Source: CAZVWW01 sp964631265
GTDB lineage: Bacteria > Thermotogota > Thermotogae > MWEM01
Direction: 5' to 3'
DNA: 14,109 nt
Assembly (NCBI GenBank): GCA_964631265.1
Contig: CAZVWW010000056.1
Location: forward strand, 1 to 14,109
Of the stretch, positions 1 through 6,398 are shown one piece after another. The notes beneath the pieces were generated by a model, which had not been told where the DNA came from, ran no database searches, and saw only the letters and a program-made list of their open reading frames with translations. Position numbers and translations under genes: made by a program. Each line of letters opens with the position of its first letter. Within the stretch, counting starts at the first letter, position 1.

Positions 1-46
1 GGGACAGGTCCCTTGATTATGAATTCGTAATCAAGGGACCTGTCCC
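1..46. repeat. Perfect 19-bp inverted repeat (REP-like hairpin)
   Basis: The arms GGGACAGGTCCCTTGATTA (1-19) and its exact reverse complement (28-46) flank an 8-nt centre that contains GAATTC, itself palindromic. Each arm also holds a smaller dyad (GGGAC-2 nt-GTCCC), so the single strand could fold as one long hairpin or as a branched structure. There is no T-run, so it is not a standard terminator. Hairpins with a GGGACAGG-type head are a hallmark of REP-like dispersed repeats mobilised by Y1/RAYT transposases. No such transposase is in the window, so that assignment is inference. The element lies at the window edge and could extend further left. Confidence 0.7.
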
Positions 47-89
47 TCTGATTTTCGGAATGTCTGTAGAAAAATCCCCGTTGAACAAA

Positions 90-106
90 ACCATAGATAA
101 TATGGT
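90..106. promoter_or_regulatory. Dyad upstream of the DUF401 gene, possible operator
   Basis: ACCATA (90-95) and TATGGT (101-106) form a perfect 6-bp dyad with a 5-nt AT-rich spacer, about 60 bp upstream of the membrane-protein start. A TTGAAC hexamer at 81-86 could be a -35 box, but the best matching -10 (TATCCT, 106-111) is 19 bp away, so the promoter itself is poorly defined. A dyad in this position could be bound by a repressor. The neighbouring PadR protein is an obvious candidate but only by proximity. Confidence 0.3.
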
Positions 107-168
107 ATCCTTATCTTTGAAAGCGTTTGAAAAACGCGCAAATTTCCAAGATAAAACGGGGTGATACC

Positions 169-1359
169 ATGGCAGTTTTAACCATCATCGTCTCACTGAT
201 CGTCCTGATCATCATTCAAAGCATCACAAAAAACGTGATCCTGGCCATATTGGGAGCACTCGCCACCATCATCGGCTTCCGGTTTGATTTCTTCTCCATC
301 TTCTCAAGTTTTTACACCCCGTTTGAGGAACCCGACCTCTTCAAACTGCTGGCCACTGTCTTTTTCATCTATCTCTTCAGCAGTGGTCTGGATGAGTCCG
401 GGGATGCAAAACAGTTTGCGCGTTCAACCCGCTCGCTCTTTGACGAGCGGACGTCCATGGCATTCATGCCGATGATGATCGGGTTTCTGCCGATGCCCGG
501 GGGAGCCATGTTTACGGCGCCGATTGTTGACATGATCGGGTCGGGTAAGGTTTCTGAAGCGGCCGAAAAGGAGGGCGGCAGCAGCCGGTATTCGAAGGAC
601 TATATGATGATCGTCAATTACTGGTTCCGCCATGTGGTCGAGATATTCTGGCCCGTTTATCCGGCCTTTTACATCATGGTCTCTCTCGGAGGCATAGAGC
701 TTGCCCCGTTTTCCATCAGCCTGATCCCCATCTTCTTCATCGCAACGGTTTCCGGCTGGCTCTTTCTGAACGGGTTTCGACTGCCACGGATTAAATGGCC
801 CGGCCGGCATCAACTGAAGGGGTTATGGATCGTCCTCTTTGTTCTGCTGACGGGGATCATGATCCTGGTCTTCAATATAGACGGTTATATTGCCCTGGGG
901 CTTAATATCAGTTGTTATTTTCTGTTCAGAAGAAAGGTTTTTTGGAAGAGTCTGCTGCGGGCTTTGAAGAAGTACGATGTCTTCTTTCTGCTCTTTCTCT
1001 TCTTTGTCTATAAGAATTATCTGACACAAGTGAACCTGACCATGGATATTGCCAATGAGATGGAGGCGTTTGGTTTAAACATACACCTTTTAACCCTCAT
1101 ATTACCGATTCTGGTGGGGATGTCAACCGGTATCACCCAGAGTGCAGTCGGTATAACGGCCCCGCTTTTGTTGACCATAGGGGCCAATCCGGCCTGGATG
1201 TATTTTGCGGCCATTGCAGGTGTGCTGCTGTCACCGGTCCATCTCTGTGTTGTGCTGACCATCAACTATTACAAAGCCAGCCTCGTCAAGGCATTCGCTA
1301 AAACCCTGCCGCTGTTGATCATAACCGGGGCAGCTGTGTTCTTCCTGCTGGTTCTATAA
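169..1359 (+). CDS. DUF401 family integral membrane protein
   Basis: This 396-aa, very hydrophobic protein has around ten predicted membrane segments, starting with one at residues 3-18. It matches my recollection of the DUF401 family of polytopic proteins, which resemble ion-transporter-superfamily permeases. Visible conserved stretches are FLPMPGG (106-112), the NYWFRHVVEIFWPVYPA segment (150-166), the glycine/serine-rich GMSTGITQSAVGITAP stretch (317-332) in a late membrane segment, and SPVHLCVVL (355-363) near the C-terminus. No substrate is known for the family. I chose ATG 169 because GGGGTGAT sits just upstream at normal spacing; an in-frame TTG at 127 would add 14 polar residues ahead of the first membrane segment with no ribosome site. 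The gene converges on padR with a 17-bp gap and no clear terminator. Confidence 0.85.
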   Translation: MAVLTIIVSLIVLIIIQSITKNVILAILGALATIIGFRFDFFSIFSSFYTPFEEPDLFKLLATVFFIYLFSSGLDESGDAKQFARSTRSLFDERTSMAFMPMMIGFLPMPGGAMFTAPIVDMIGSGKVSEAAEKEGGSSRYSKDYMMIVNYWFRHVVEIFWPVYPAFYIMVSLGGIELAPFSISLIPIFFIATVSGWLFLNGFRLPRIKWPGRHQLKGLWIVLFVLLTGIMILVFNIDGYIALGLNISCYFLFRRKVFWKSLLRALKKYDVFFLLFLFFVYKNYLTQVNLTMDIANEMEAFGLNIHLLTLILPILVGMSTGITQSAVGITAPLLLTIGANPAWMYFAAIAGVLLSPVHLCVVLTINYYKASLVKAFAKTLPLLIITGAAVFFLLVL

Positions 1360-1376
1360 GCGTTCTTCGAAGAGGG

Positions 1377-1766
1377 TCAATCATCCAGCTCAGAGACTCG
1401 CCGCTGATATTTGTCGATGGTCTCTTTCAGGGTATCCAGATTCTTTCTTAGTTCATGGAGTTTGGATTTTCCAAGATCGGTGATCTTGTACATCTTCCTG
1501 GCGGGGCCCGGCTCGCTCGTGATCCAATCCGCCGTGATATACCCTTCCTCCTCCATGACACTGAGCATCCTGTACAATGCCCCCATCTGTCCGGTGTTCT
1601 CTTTCATGCATCCAAAATCTTCAAGCCTGTGGGCCAGATCGTATCCATGGCCGGGTTTTTCAGCGATGAGGAGTAATAAAAACGCATTCTGCCATCTCTT
1701 GCCAAACCCCCCGGCTGAAAAGAAATCACGCTTTCGTCGACCTCTTCTGCCACCTCTTCCGTACAT
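1377..1766 (-). CDS. PadR family transcriptional regulator
   Basis: This 129-aa protein is a typical short PadR: a winged helix-turn-helix plus a C-terminal helix (about 104-126) used for dimerisation. Family signatures are KPGHGYDL (37-44), GALYRMLSVMEEEGYI (62-77, recognition helix) and the wing stretch PARKMYKITDLGK (88-100). The first 15 residues are unusually rich in Arg and Gly (MYGRGGRRGRRKR), a basic tail that might add DNA contacts. GGAGTGA, overlapping the end of degV, is its ribosome site 6-8 nt before ATG 1766, so the gene is cotranscribed and probably translationally linked with degV. PadR proteins usually repress their own operon or a neighbouring transporter gene and release on binding a small molecule. 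The target and ligand here are not evident. Confidence 0.92.
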   Translation of the reverse strand: MYGRGGRRGRRKRDFFSAGGFGKRWQNAFLLLLIAEKPGHGYDLAHRLEDFGCMKENTGQMGALYRMLSVMEEEGYITADWITSEPGPARKMYKITDLGKSKLHELRKNLDTLKETIDKYQRRVSELDD

Positions 1767-1772
1767 CTGAAA

Positions 1773-2639
1773 TCACTCCATTAATTGAATTCCCAGACCG
1801 GCGGTTCCGGGACCCACATGGGAGGAGATCACCTTTCCCATGGGTGTTATGACGCTCTCGACGACTTCATAAGATTCTTTCAGCTTGTTTTCCAGGCTTC
1901 TGCATTCGTCTATGTTATTGGAATGGACCATTGCAAGTCGAATTTTTGAACCCGGTTTAAAGGTCTCCTTGAGCTTCTTAATGACGAATTTCTGAGCCCG
2001 TTTTGATCCGCGTGACTTACCGAAGGGGACCATGTCGCCGTTTTTATCGATGAAAAGCGCAACGCGGAGATTCAGCATTGACCCGACAAAGCTTGAAAAC
2101 TTCGAGACCCGGCCGCCCTTTCTCAAAAAATCAAAATTCGACACATAGAAGAAAGCGCCAAACTTGCCCGCTTCCCGCTCTTTTTCTATTATCTCTTTAA
2201 CTGTTTTGATATCCCTGCCGGTATCGAGGAGTTCTCTCACCCGGTACCCGATCACGGCTATGGCACTTGAGGCCATCCTGGAATTGATGACTGCTATCTT
2301 CCCCTCATAATCTTTTGAAGCAAGCAACGCACTGTTGTATGTTCCCGACATCTTTGTTGAGAGGGTTAAAACGACTATCCGTGAGTATCCCTCATCGAAA
2401 AGCCTCTGATACTTCTCCTTAAATTCAACCGGGGTGGGCTGTGAAGTCTTCGGCAGGATCTCTTCGGTATCGAGCAAAAACCAGAAGTGTTCTAAATCGT
2501 CATAATCCCGGTTGTCATCTTCAGTCTCCTGAGTCTCCTCCCATAAAACATGAAGCGGAATGATCTCAGCATCCAGCTTTTCTATCCATTCAGCAGGAAT
2601 ATCACAGGTACTGTCAAGCATTATCTTAGTCTTTTCCAT
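1773..2639 (-). CDS. degV: DegV family fatty-acid-binding protein
   Basis: This 288-aa protein has the usual DegV length and motifs: DST near the N-terminus (9-11), KTSQPTP (64-70), LSTKMSGTY (93-101), the NSRMASS stretch (119-125), FLRKGGR (171-177) and SHVGPGTAG near the end (273-281). DegV proteins bind one long-chain fatty acid between two alpha/beta domains. In Firmicutes, FakB members present fatty acids to the kinase FakA. No FakA-like gene is visible here, so participation in fatty-acid phosphorylation cannot be claimed. ATG 2639 is preferred because a strong GGAGGTG lies 8 nt upstream (complement of 2648-2654); a longer reading from 2669 would run through that ribosome site. The gene is first in an operon with padR, transcribed from the extended -10 promoter at 2673-2681. 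Confidence 0.93.
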   Translation of the reverse strand: MEKTKIMLDSTCDIPAEWIEKLDAEIIPLHVLWEETQETEDDNRDYDDLEHFWFLLDTEEILPKTSQPTPVEFKEKYQRLFDEGYSRIVVLTLSTKMSGTYNSALLASKDYEGKIAVINSRMASSAIAVIGYRVRELLDTGRDIKTVKEIIEKEREAGKFGAFFYVSNFDFLRKGGRVSKFSSFVGSMLNLRVALFIDKNGDMVPFGKSRGSKRAQKFVIKKLKETFKPGSKIRLAMVHSNNIDECRSLENKLKESYEVVESVITPMGKVISSHVGPGTAGLGIQLME

Positions 2640-2672
2640 ATTTCTAACACCTCCAAATTCCCAAGACAAAGG

Positions 2673-2681
2673 ATTATATCA
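2673..2681 (-). promoter_or_regulatory. Extended -10 promoter of degV-padR
   Basis: On the - strand the sequence reads TGATATAAT, a perfect extended -10 (TGnTATAAT), 34 nt upstream of the degV start. The region 17 bp upstream (AGTAAA) is a poor -35, as expected for an extended -10 promoter. The predicted leader is about 27 nt and includes the GGAGGTG ribosome site. Confidence 0.65.
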
Positions 2682-2868
2682 TAGAACGCTCTCATTTTAC
2701 TGTTGATGTCTTATTATCACAACCCTCTCACAGTATCGGCTTTTCCTCTTTTAAGATCGCTTGAGATCCCTCATGACTGATGGTCACCCGCCTCCGGTTG
2801 TGTTTGGTTCTTCTGTCTTATACCGGTTCTCAGAAGACTTCTGTGTTTTTTTCAAAATACTCTCTCAC

Positions 2869-2897
2869 TTGACAATCTTTGGCTGAAGGTGTAAAAT
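2869..2897 (+). promoter_or_regulatory. Sigma70 promoter of the zinc-ribbon/MshEN gene
   Basis: TTGACA (2869-2874), a 17-bp spacer and TAAAAT (2892-2897) give a near-consensus housekeeping promoter. It lies 26 bp upstream of the ATG, followed by a GAGGTGAG ribosome site. About 190 bp between this and the degV promoter (2682-2868) hold no gene or convincing structure that I can see. Confidence 0.8.
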
Positions 2898-2923
2898 GGT
2901 ATTATCAATTATGAGGTGAGAAG

Positions 2924-3226
2924 ATGAAAAAGTTTTTTTGCAAAAACTGCAAAGAGATTTCTTATTCAAGCTCTCCGCAGTACACCCAGACGGAAAAGGA
3001 CTGTCCTTATTGTCATTCCTCCGATCTGCTGGATATTTCTGATGATATCCGTATCGGACGATTGCTTGTTATGATGGGCTTTATCGACAAAACGGCACTT
3101 GAAGCTTCCCTTGAAAAGCAGATGGTTCTCAAGAAAAGGATCGGGGAGATCCTGAAGATTAATCAGCTAATCACGGAAACTCAATTGTCTTCCGCTCTGG
3201 AGCTACAGTCAAGGTTTGTCAATTAA
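2924..3226 (+). CDS. Small zinc-ribbon protein with MshEN-type c-di-GMP-binding signature
   Basis: This 100-aa protein has two parts. Residues 6-30 hold two CxxC knuckles (C6, C9, C27, C30), a zinc ribbon. Residues 43-95 match the MshEN (GspE/PilB N-terminal) pattern, in which two 24-residue motifs of the form RLGxx(L/V/I)(L/V/I)xxG ... LxxxLxxQ are separated by 5 residues. Here motif I is R43-Q66, the spacer is 67-71, and motif II is R72-Q95. The R, G, L, L and Q positions are kept in both; only the glycine at position 10 of motif II is replaced (Q81). MshEN domains of type II secretion and pilus ATPases bind cyclic di-GMP, but no ATPase follows here. A separate c-di-GMP receptor is therefore plausible by inference, supported by the GGDEF-EAL gene downstream. 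Partners and output are unknown. GAGGTGAG precedes ATG 2924. Confidence 0.8.
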   Translation: MKKFFCKNCKEISYSSSPQYTQTEKDCPYCHSSDLLDISDDIRIGRLLVMMGFIDKTALEASLEKQMVLKKRIGEILKINQLITETQLSSALELQSRFVN

Positions 3227-3493
3227 GTGAACCGCTTGAAAGCCCTGGGTGACCGGCTTTCCGGAAAGTAAAGTGTTTATGGCTTCATATTTGTTTTTGC
3301 TGGTGGATCCCGATTTTTTCAGAGCTTTTTGATAATCCGCGGGGGCTTTGAGGTAAACACCCTGGGGGGTGTTTGATGTTTTATACGCCCCGACCCGGGG
3401 GGGTCGGGGCGAGACGTGTGGTGTGGCGCTTTGACAGATGCTTCCGGCTTTCATTGATCTCTGTTTTAGTTTATCCTTTCTCATGGACATCAT
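3209..3493 (-). CDS. Possible small hypothetical protein in the hairpin-rich gap
   Basis: The gap between the MshEN gene and the GGDEF-EAL gene (3227-3600) holds one - strand frame of 94 codons. Its C-terminal half (APADYQKALKKSGS onwards) uses ordinary-looking codons and reads like protein. The N-terminal half is Pro/Arg-rich and translates straight through two GC-rich hairpins, which suggests repeat-derived sequence. A candidate promoter lies upstream on the same strand, but none of the possible starts (3493, 3490, 3484, 3454) has a well-placed ribosome site: an AAGGAT is too far from ATG 3454 and lies downstream of the others. The 3' end overlaps the MshEN gene tail to tail by 18 bp. I do not recognise a family. 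It may be a genuine small gene, a remnant or chance. Confidence 0.25.
   Translation of the reverse strand: MMSMRKDKLKQRSMKAGSICQSATPHVSPRPPRVGAYKTSNTPQGVYLKAPADYQKALKKSGSTSKNKYEAINTLLSGKPVTQGFQAVHLIDKP
3355..3374. repeat. 8-bp stem hairpin
   Basis: AAACACCC (3355-3362) and GGGTGTTT (3367-3374) form a perfect 8-bp stem with a TGGG loop. It is the first of two adjacent hairpins 11 nt apart and has no terminator-like T-run on either side. Confidence 0.6.
3386..3411. repeat. 11-bp GC-rich stem hairpin
   Basis: CGCCCCGACCC (3386-3396) and GGGTCGGGGCG (3401-3411) form a perfect 11-bp stem with a GGGG loop. This is much more GC-rich than its surroundings. Without a T-tract it is a poor intrinsic terminator. 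With the hairpin at 3355-3374 it looks like a small dispersed repeat unit. Confidence 0.65.
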
Positions 3494-3507
3494 TTTTACT
3501 TATTATT

Positions 3508-3536
3508 AAATTACAATATTTTTATAAAAGGGTCAA
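3508..3536 (-). promoter_or_regulatory. Candidate - strand promoter into the hairpin-rich gap
   Basis: On the - strand TTGACC (complement of 3531-3536), a 17-bp spacer and TAATTT (complement of 3508-3513) form a plausible sigma70 promoter in a very AT-rich stretch. It would start near 3501 and transcribe the possible small ORF and both hairpins, away from the GGDEF-EAL gene. AT-rich DNA gives such matches by chance, so support is modest. Confidence 0.35.
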
Positions 3537-3559
3537 AACTCTATCCCTGTGGTTTGATA

Positions 3560-3568
3560 TGGTACAAT
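3560..3568 (+). promoter_or_regulatory. Extended -10 promoter of the GGDEF-EAL gene
   Basis: TGGTACAAT matches an extended -10 element (TG at 3560-3561, TACAAT at 3563-3568), 32 bp upstream of the ATG. No good -35 is seen at 16-18 bp. A GGGG ribosome site follows, 6 nt before the start. Confidence 0.5.
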
Positions 3569-3600
3569 ACCTATGCATAAGAGAAAAAAAGGGGAATTGT

Positions 3601-6303
3601 ATGAAGCAGTGCATTGAGAACATCGGGGTAAAAGGGTTTTTAAATGTCATCGATAATATGAAAGAGGGCTATGCCTTTCATAAGATGCTGTATGATGAAA
3701 ACGGCGAACCCTATGATTATCAATTTATCTATGTCAACGACGCTTTTCTCAAGATTGTCAATAAGAAAAAAGAGGACTTTGAGGGCAGGAATGCCACAGA
3801 AGTCCTCCCATGGGTTCAAGGCAACAAGAACAACCGGGCGATCAGAGAATACGGCAGGCTCTCGATGACCGGCGGGGTCATTGAGCGAAAGGAACAGTTC
3901 CTCGATAATTACCTGAAGTGGGTGGATATTAAGGCCATCAGTTCCGGTGATCAGTTCTTTTCGACCATTATCCGGGATATTACTGTGGAAAAAGAACTTG
4001 AGAGAGATCTAAAATACGACGAAGAGCGTTATCGTACCATGTTGGAAACGGTTCCGGTTTCGATACTGGAAGCGGATATCACTGAGATGTGGCATATGAT
4101 AACAGAGGCCAAAATGAAACACAGCAACATCAAGGATTTTCTGGCATCCCACCCGGAGGTGATCCAGCAGCTTCAGGGTTTTATGCTGGTCAAGGCTGTT
4201 AACAACGAAGCGGTTCGACTCTTCAATGCCGACAGTCAGCGAGAGCTCATCAAGAATATACATAAAGTGACGACCAAGGAAACCAATACATCATGGAAAA
4301 GATTCTTTAAGGATCTGTGGCACGACAGGGATTTGATTGAAACCGAGGCGGTCTTTCAGGATCTGCAGGAGAACAAGATGATCCTCTTTCTCAGGATGAA
4401 GAAGATCATCACGCGGGAAAAAGTTATCCTCTTGATCAGCATCATGAATGTCTCTCACTTGAAGCAGATGGAAGCGGAATGGGAAAAACAGCAGACGGAG
4501 CTTTACGCGAATTATGAGCAGATGGAAGCCTACAACGAGGAGCTGCGCGCAACGCAGGAAGACCTCTCGGAGATTAACGCTGAACTGAGCCGCACCAATT
4601 CAAGACTTGTCAAGAGAGAAGAACAGTTGAAGATAGCGCTTCAGAGTGCAAAAGAGGCGTTGTGGATCCTCGATGAGAGAACGGGGGACTTTGAGGACAT
4701 TGGAGACTGGGAATCCCTTCTCGGATATGAAACAGGTGAGTTGGGCAGATCGTTCGAGACCTGGCTGCATTATATCCACAAAGACGATCGCGAGAGAGTT
4801 AAAACGGTCCTTCAGCAGGCCTTTTACGAGGAGGACTCTTTCTTTGAGATCGAATATCGTTTTAAGAATAAGGAAGGGAATTGGGTCTGGGTCTTATCTA
4901 AAGGCAGGGTGACAAGAGATTCAGATGATCACTCGAAAAAGATTCTGGGCACCCATCAGGATATCACCCGCCGTAAAGAGGCCGAGCAACGGTTGAGCTA
5001 TCTGACAGCCTATGATAATCTCACCGGACTGCCGAACATGACCTATCTGAATGAAAGACTCACCGAGGAGATAGAGCGGGCCAGGAGAAGCAAAAAGAAC
5101 ATTGCGGTACTGACACTTGACCTGGACGGCTTTAAAAAGATTAACGACTCTATGGGCCATAATGCAGGGGATGCCCTGCTTGTAATGGTGGCAAGCCGGC
5201 TGCGGAAGAGGATCCGGCGATCGGATTTTATCGCCAGGGTCTCAAGTGATGAATTCGCCCTGATCTTCCCGGAAATCGACCAGCGGGCAAATATCTCAAA
5301 ACTGGCCGATAATGTCCTCGGTAAGTTTTCAAGACCGTTTAAAGTCGAACAGAACGAGGTCTTTTTAAAGTCCAGCATCGGCATTGCAACTTTCCCCGAT
5401 GATGGCAACAATGTCGACTCTCTGATCAAGAAGAGCGAATTGGCTCTGCTGAGAGCCAAGCAAAAGGGGAAGAATCAGTTCAAGTTCTACACGGAAACGA
5501 TGAACACAAAGGCCGTGAAGCGTTTTAATCTCGAGACAAGACTGCACAGGGCCATTGAAAAAGAGCAGTTTGTTCTGAATTATCAACCCCAGTTCAACCT
5601 CAAAACAAGCAAGCTGGTCGGGATCGAATCCCTGATCAGATGGGAGGATCCCGATAGGGGAACCATCTCCCCCGGGGACTTCATCCCCATCGCGGAGGAA
5701 TCGGGGCTCATCGTTCCAATCGGGAACTGGGTGCTGAAAGAGGCCTGCGGACAGTTGAAGAGCTGGCACAATATGGGCTTTTATCCTCTAACCATTTCCG
5801 TCAACCTTTCCCCGCTGCAGTTTTCCCAGGATGACCTGGTTGATATCGTCCGGGGGGTTATCGACGATTCGGGAATCGACCCTTCCGATCTCATGCTCGA
5901 GATCACCGAGAATCTCCTGATGGAGGATCAGAAAGAGGCCTATGAAAAACTGAAGGCCCTTAAGGATATGGGGTGCAAACTCTCCATAGACGACTTCGGA
6001 ACCGGGTATTCCTCTCTGGCTTATCTCCGGAAATTCCCCATCGATGAGCTGAAGATCGATAAATCATTCGTTCTCGACCTCGAATTTCCCGATAACGCCT
6101 CGATCGTCAAGACCATCATCTCCCTGGCTGAGAACCTGAACCTGAATGTTATCGCCGAGGGGATTGAGCAGGAATCACAGAAAGATTTTCTGATGACCAA
6201 CAAATGCAACCTGATGCAGGGTTTTCTTTTCGGGCACCCGATGAAAAAAGAAGACCTGGAGACTTATCTGACCGAATTCTTCGGAACGCTTAAAGTTAAA
6301 TAA
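3601..6303 (+). CDS. PAS-GGDEF(SSDEF)-EAL cyclic-di-GMP phosphodiesterase, probable
   Basis: This 900-aa protein has no membrane segment, so it is cytoplasmic. Domains: PAS at about 12-135; a PAS-like region with an unusual insert at about 144-290; a coiled coil at 291-345; a PAS_3-type domain at about 342-462; GGDEF at about 465-630; EAL at about 645-890. The cyclase signature is SSDEF (548-552) instead of GGDEF, so cyclase activity is probably lost; the RxxD I-site (R539-D542) and the Mg/GTP side (D507, D509, N515, D516, D524) remain. The EAL motif is ESL (676-678). The expected EAL catalytic residues are present: E676, N735, E767, D797-D798 in DDFGTGYSS, K818, E853 and Q873. Hydrolysis of c-di-GMP to pGpG is therefore likely, perhaps tuned by GTP or c-di-GMP on the degenerate domain. 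ATG 3601 has its own ribosome site; the frame is open further upstream but through the hairpin region and the promoter. Confidence 0.93.
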   Translation: MKQCIENIGVKGFLNVIDNMKEGYAFHKMLYDENGEPYDYQFIYVNDAFLKIVNKKKEDFEGRNATEVLPWVQGNKNNRAIREYGRLSMTGGVIERKEQFLDNYLKWVDIKAISSGDQFFSTIIRDITVEKELERDLKYDEERYRTMLETVPVSILEADITEMWHMITEAKMKHSNIKDFLASHPEVIQQLQGFMLVKAVNNEAVRLFNADSQRELIKNIHKVTTKETNTSWKRFFKDLWHDRDLIETEAVFQDLQENKMILFLRMKKIITREKVILLISIMNVSHLKQMEAEWEKQQTELYANYEQMEAYNEELRATQEDLSEINAELSRTNSRLVKREEQLKIALQSAKEALWILDERTGDFEDIGDWESLLGYETGELGRSFETWLHYIHKDDRERVKTVLQQAFYEEDSFFEIEYRFKNKEGNWVWVLSKGRVTRDSDDHSKKILGTHQDITRRKEAEQRLSYLTAYDNLTGLPNMTYLNERLTEEIERARRSKKNIAVLTLDLDGFKKINDSMGHNAGDALLVMVASRLRKRIRRSDFIARVSSDEFALIFPEIDQRANISKLADNVLGKFSRPFKVEQNEVFLKSSIGIATFPDDGNNVDSLIKKSELALLRAKQKGKNQFKFYTETMNTKAVKRFNLETRLHRAIEKEQFVLNYQPQFNLKTSKLVGIESLIRWEDPDRGTISPGDFIPIAEESGLIVPIGNWVLKEACGQLKSWHNMGFYPLTISVNLSPLQFSQDDLVDIVRGVIDDSGIDPSDLMLEITENLLMEDQKEAYEKLKALKDMGCKLSIDDFGTGYSSLAYLRKFPIDELKIDKSFVLDLEFPDNASIVKTIISLAENLNLNVIAEGIEQESQKDFLMTNKCNLMQGFLFGHPMKKEDLETYLTEFFGTLKVK

Positions 6304-6339
6304 TCAACCAATACGGTTTTCTAATTTCCTGCCCCTTTA

Positions 6340-6348
6340 TGGTAAAAT
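6340..6348 (+). promoter_or_regulatory. Extended -10 promoter of the amidohydrolase operon
   Basis: TGGTAAAAT (TG at 6340-6341, TAAAAT at 6343-6348) is a good extended -10; no clear -35 precedes it. Transcription would start near 6355. That rules against the ATG at 6354 as the translation start and leaves a leader of about 44 nt to the TTG at 6399. Confidence 0.55.
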
Positions 6349-6398
6349 GACTCATGAGCTCTTATTATTCACAAATACACGAGGAAGGGGTGAAGGTT

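Noticed and set aside
127..168. Longer DUF401 start at TTG 127
   Set aside because: No ribosome site; the added 14 residues are polar, while ATG 169 has GGGGTGAT and begins directly with a membrane segment.
1362..1376. TCTTCGAAGA palindrome between the DUF401 gene and padR as a terminator
   Set aside because: The 10-bp palindrome has no loop and no T-run, so there is no support for termination.
2831..2850. CAGAA-GAC-TTCTG followed by a T-run, terminator-like
   Set aside because: The stem is only 5 bp, weakly GC, and no + strand transcript is expected to end there.
3373..3600. N-terminal extension of the GGDEF-EAL protein by 76 residues
   Set aside because: It would translate through the GC hairpin and its own promoter; ATG 3601 has a ribosome site and is followed directly by the PAS domain.
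3227..3600. Cyclic-di-GMP riboswitch upstream of the GGDEF-EAL gene
   Set aside because: I could not find the conserved GEMM core elements, and the predicted leader from the 3563-3568 promoter is only about 30 nt.
5043..5769. - strand frames opposite the GGDEF and EAL domains
   Set aside because: Shadows of conserved domains with Ser/Leu-rich, non-protein-like composition.
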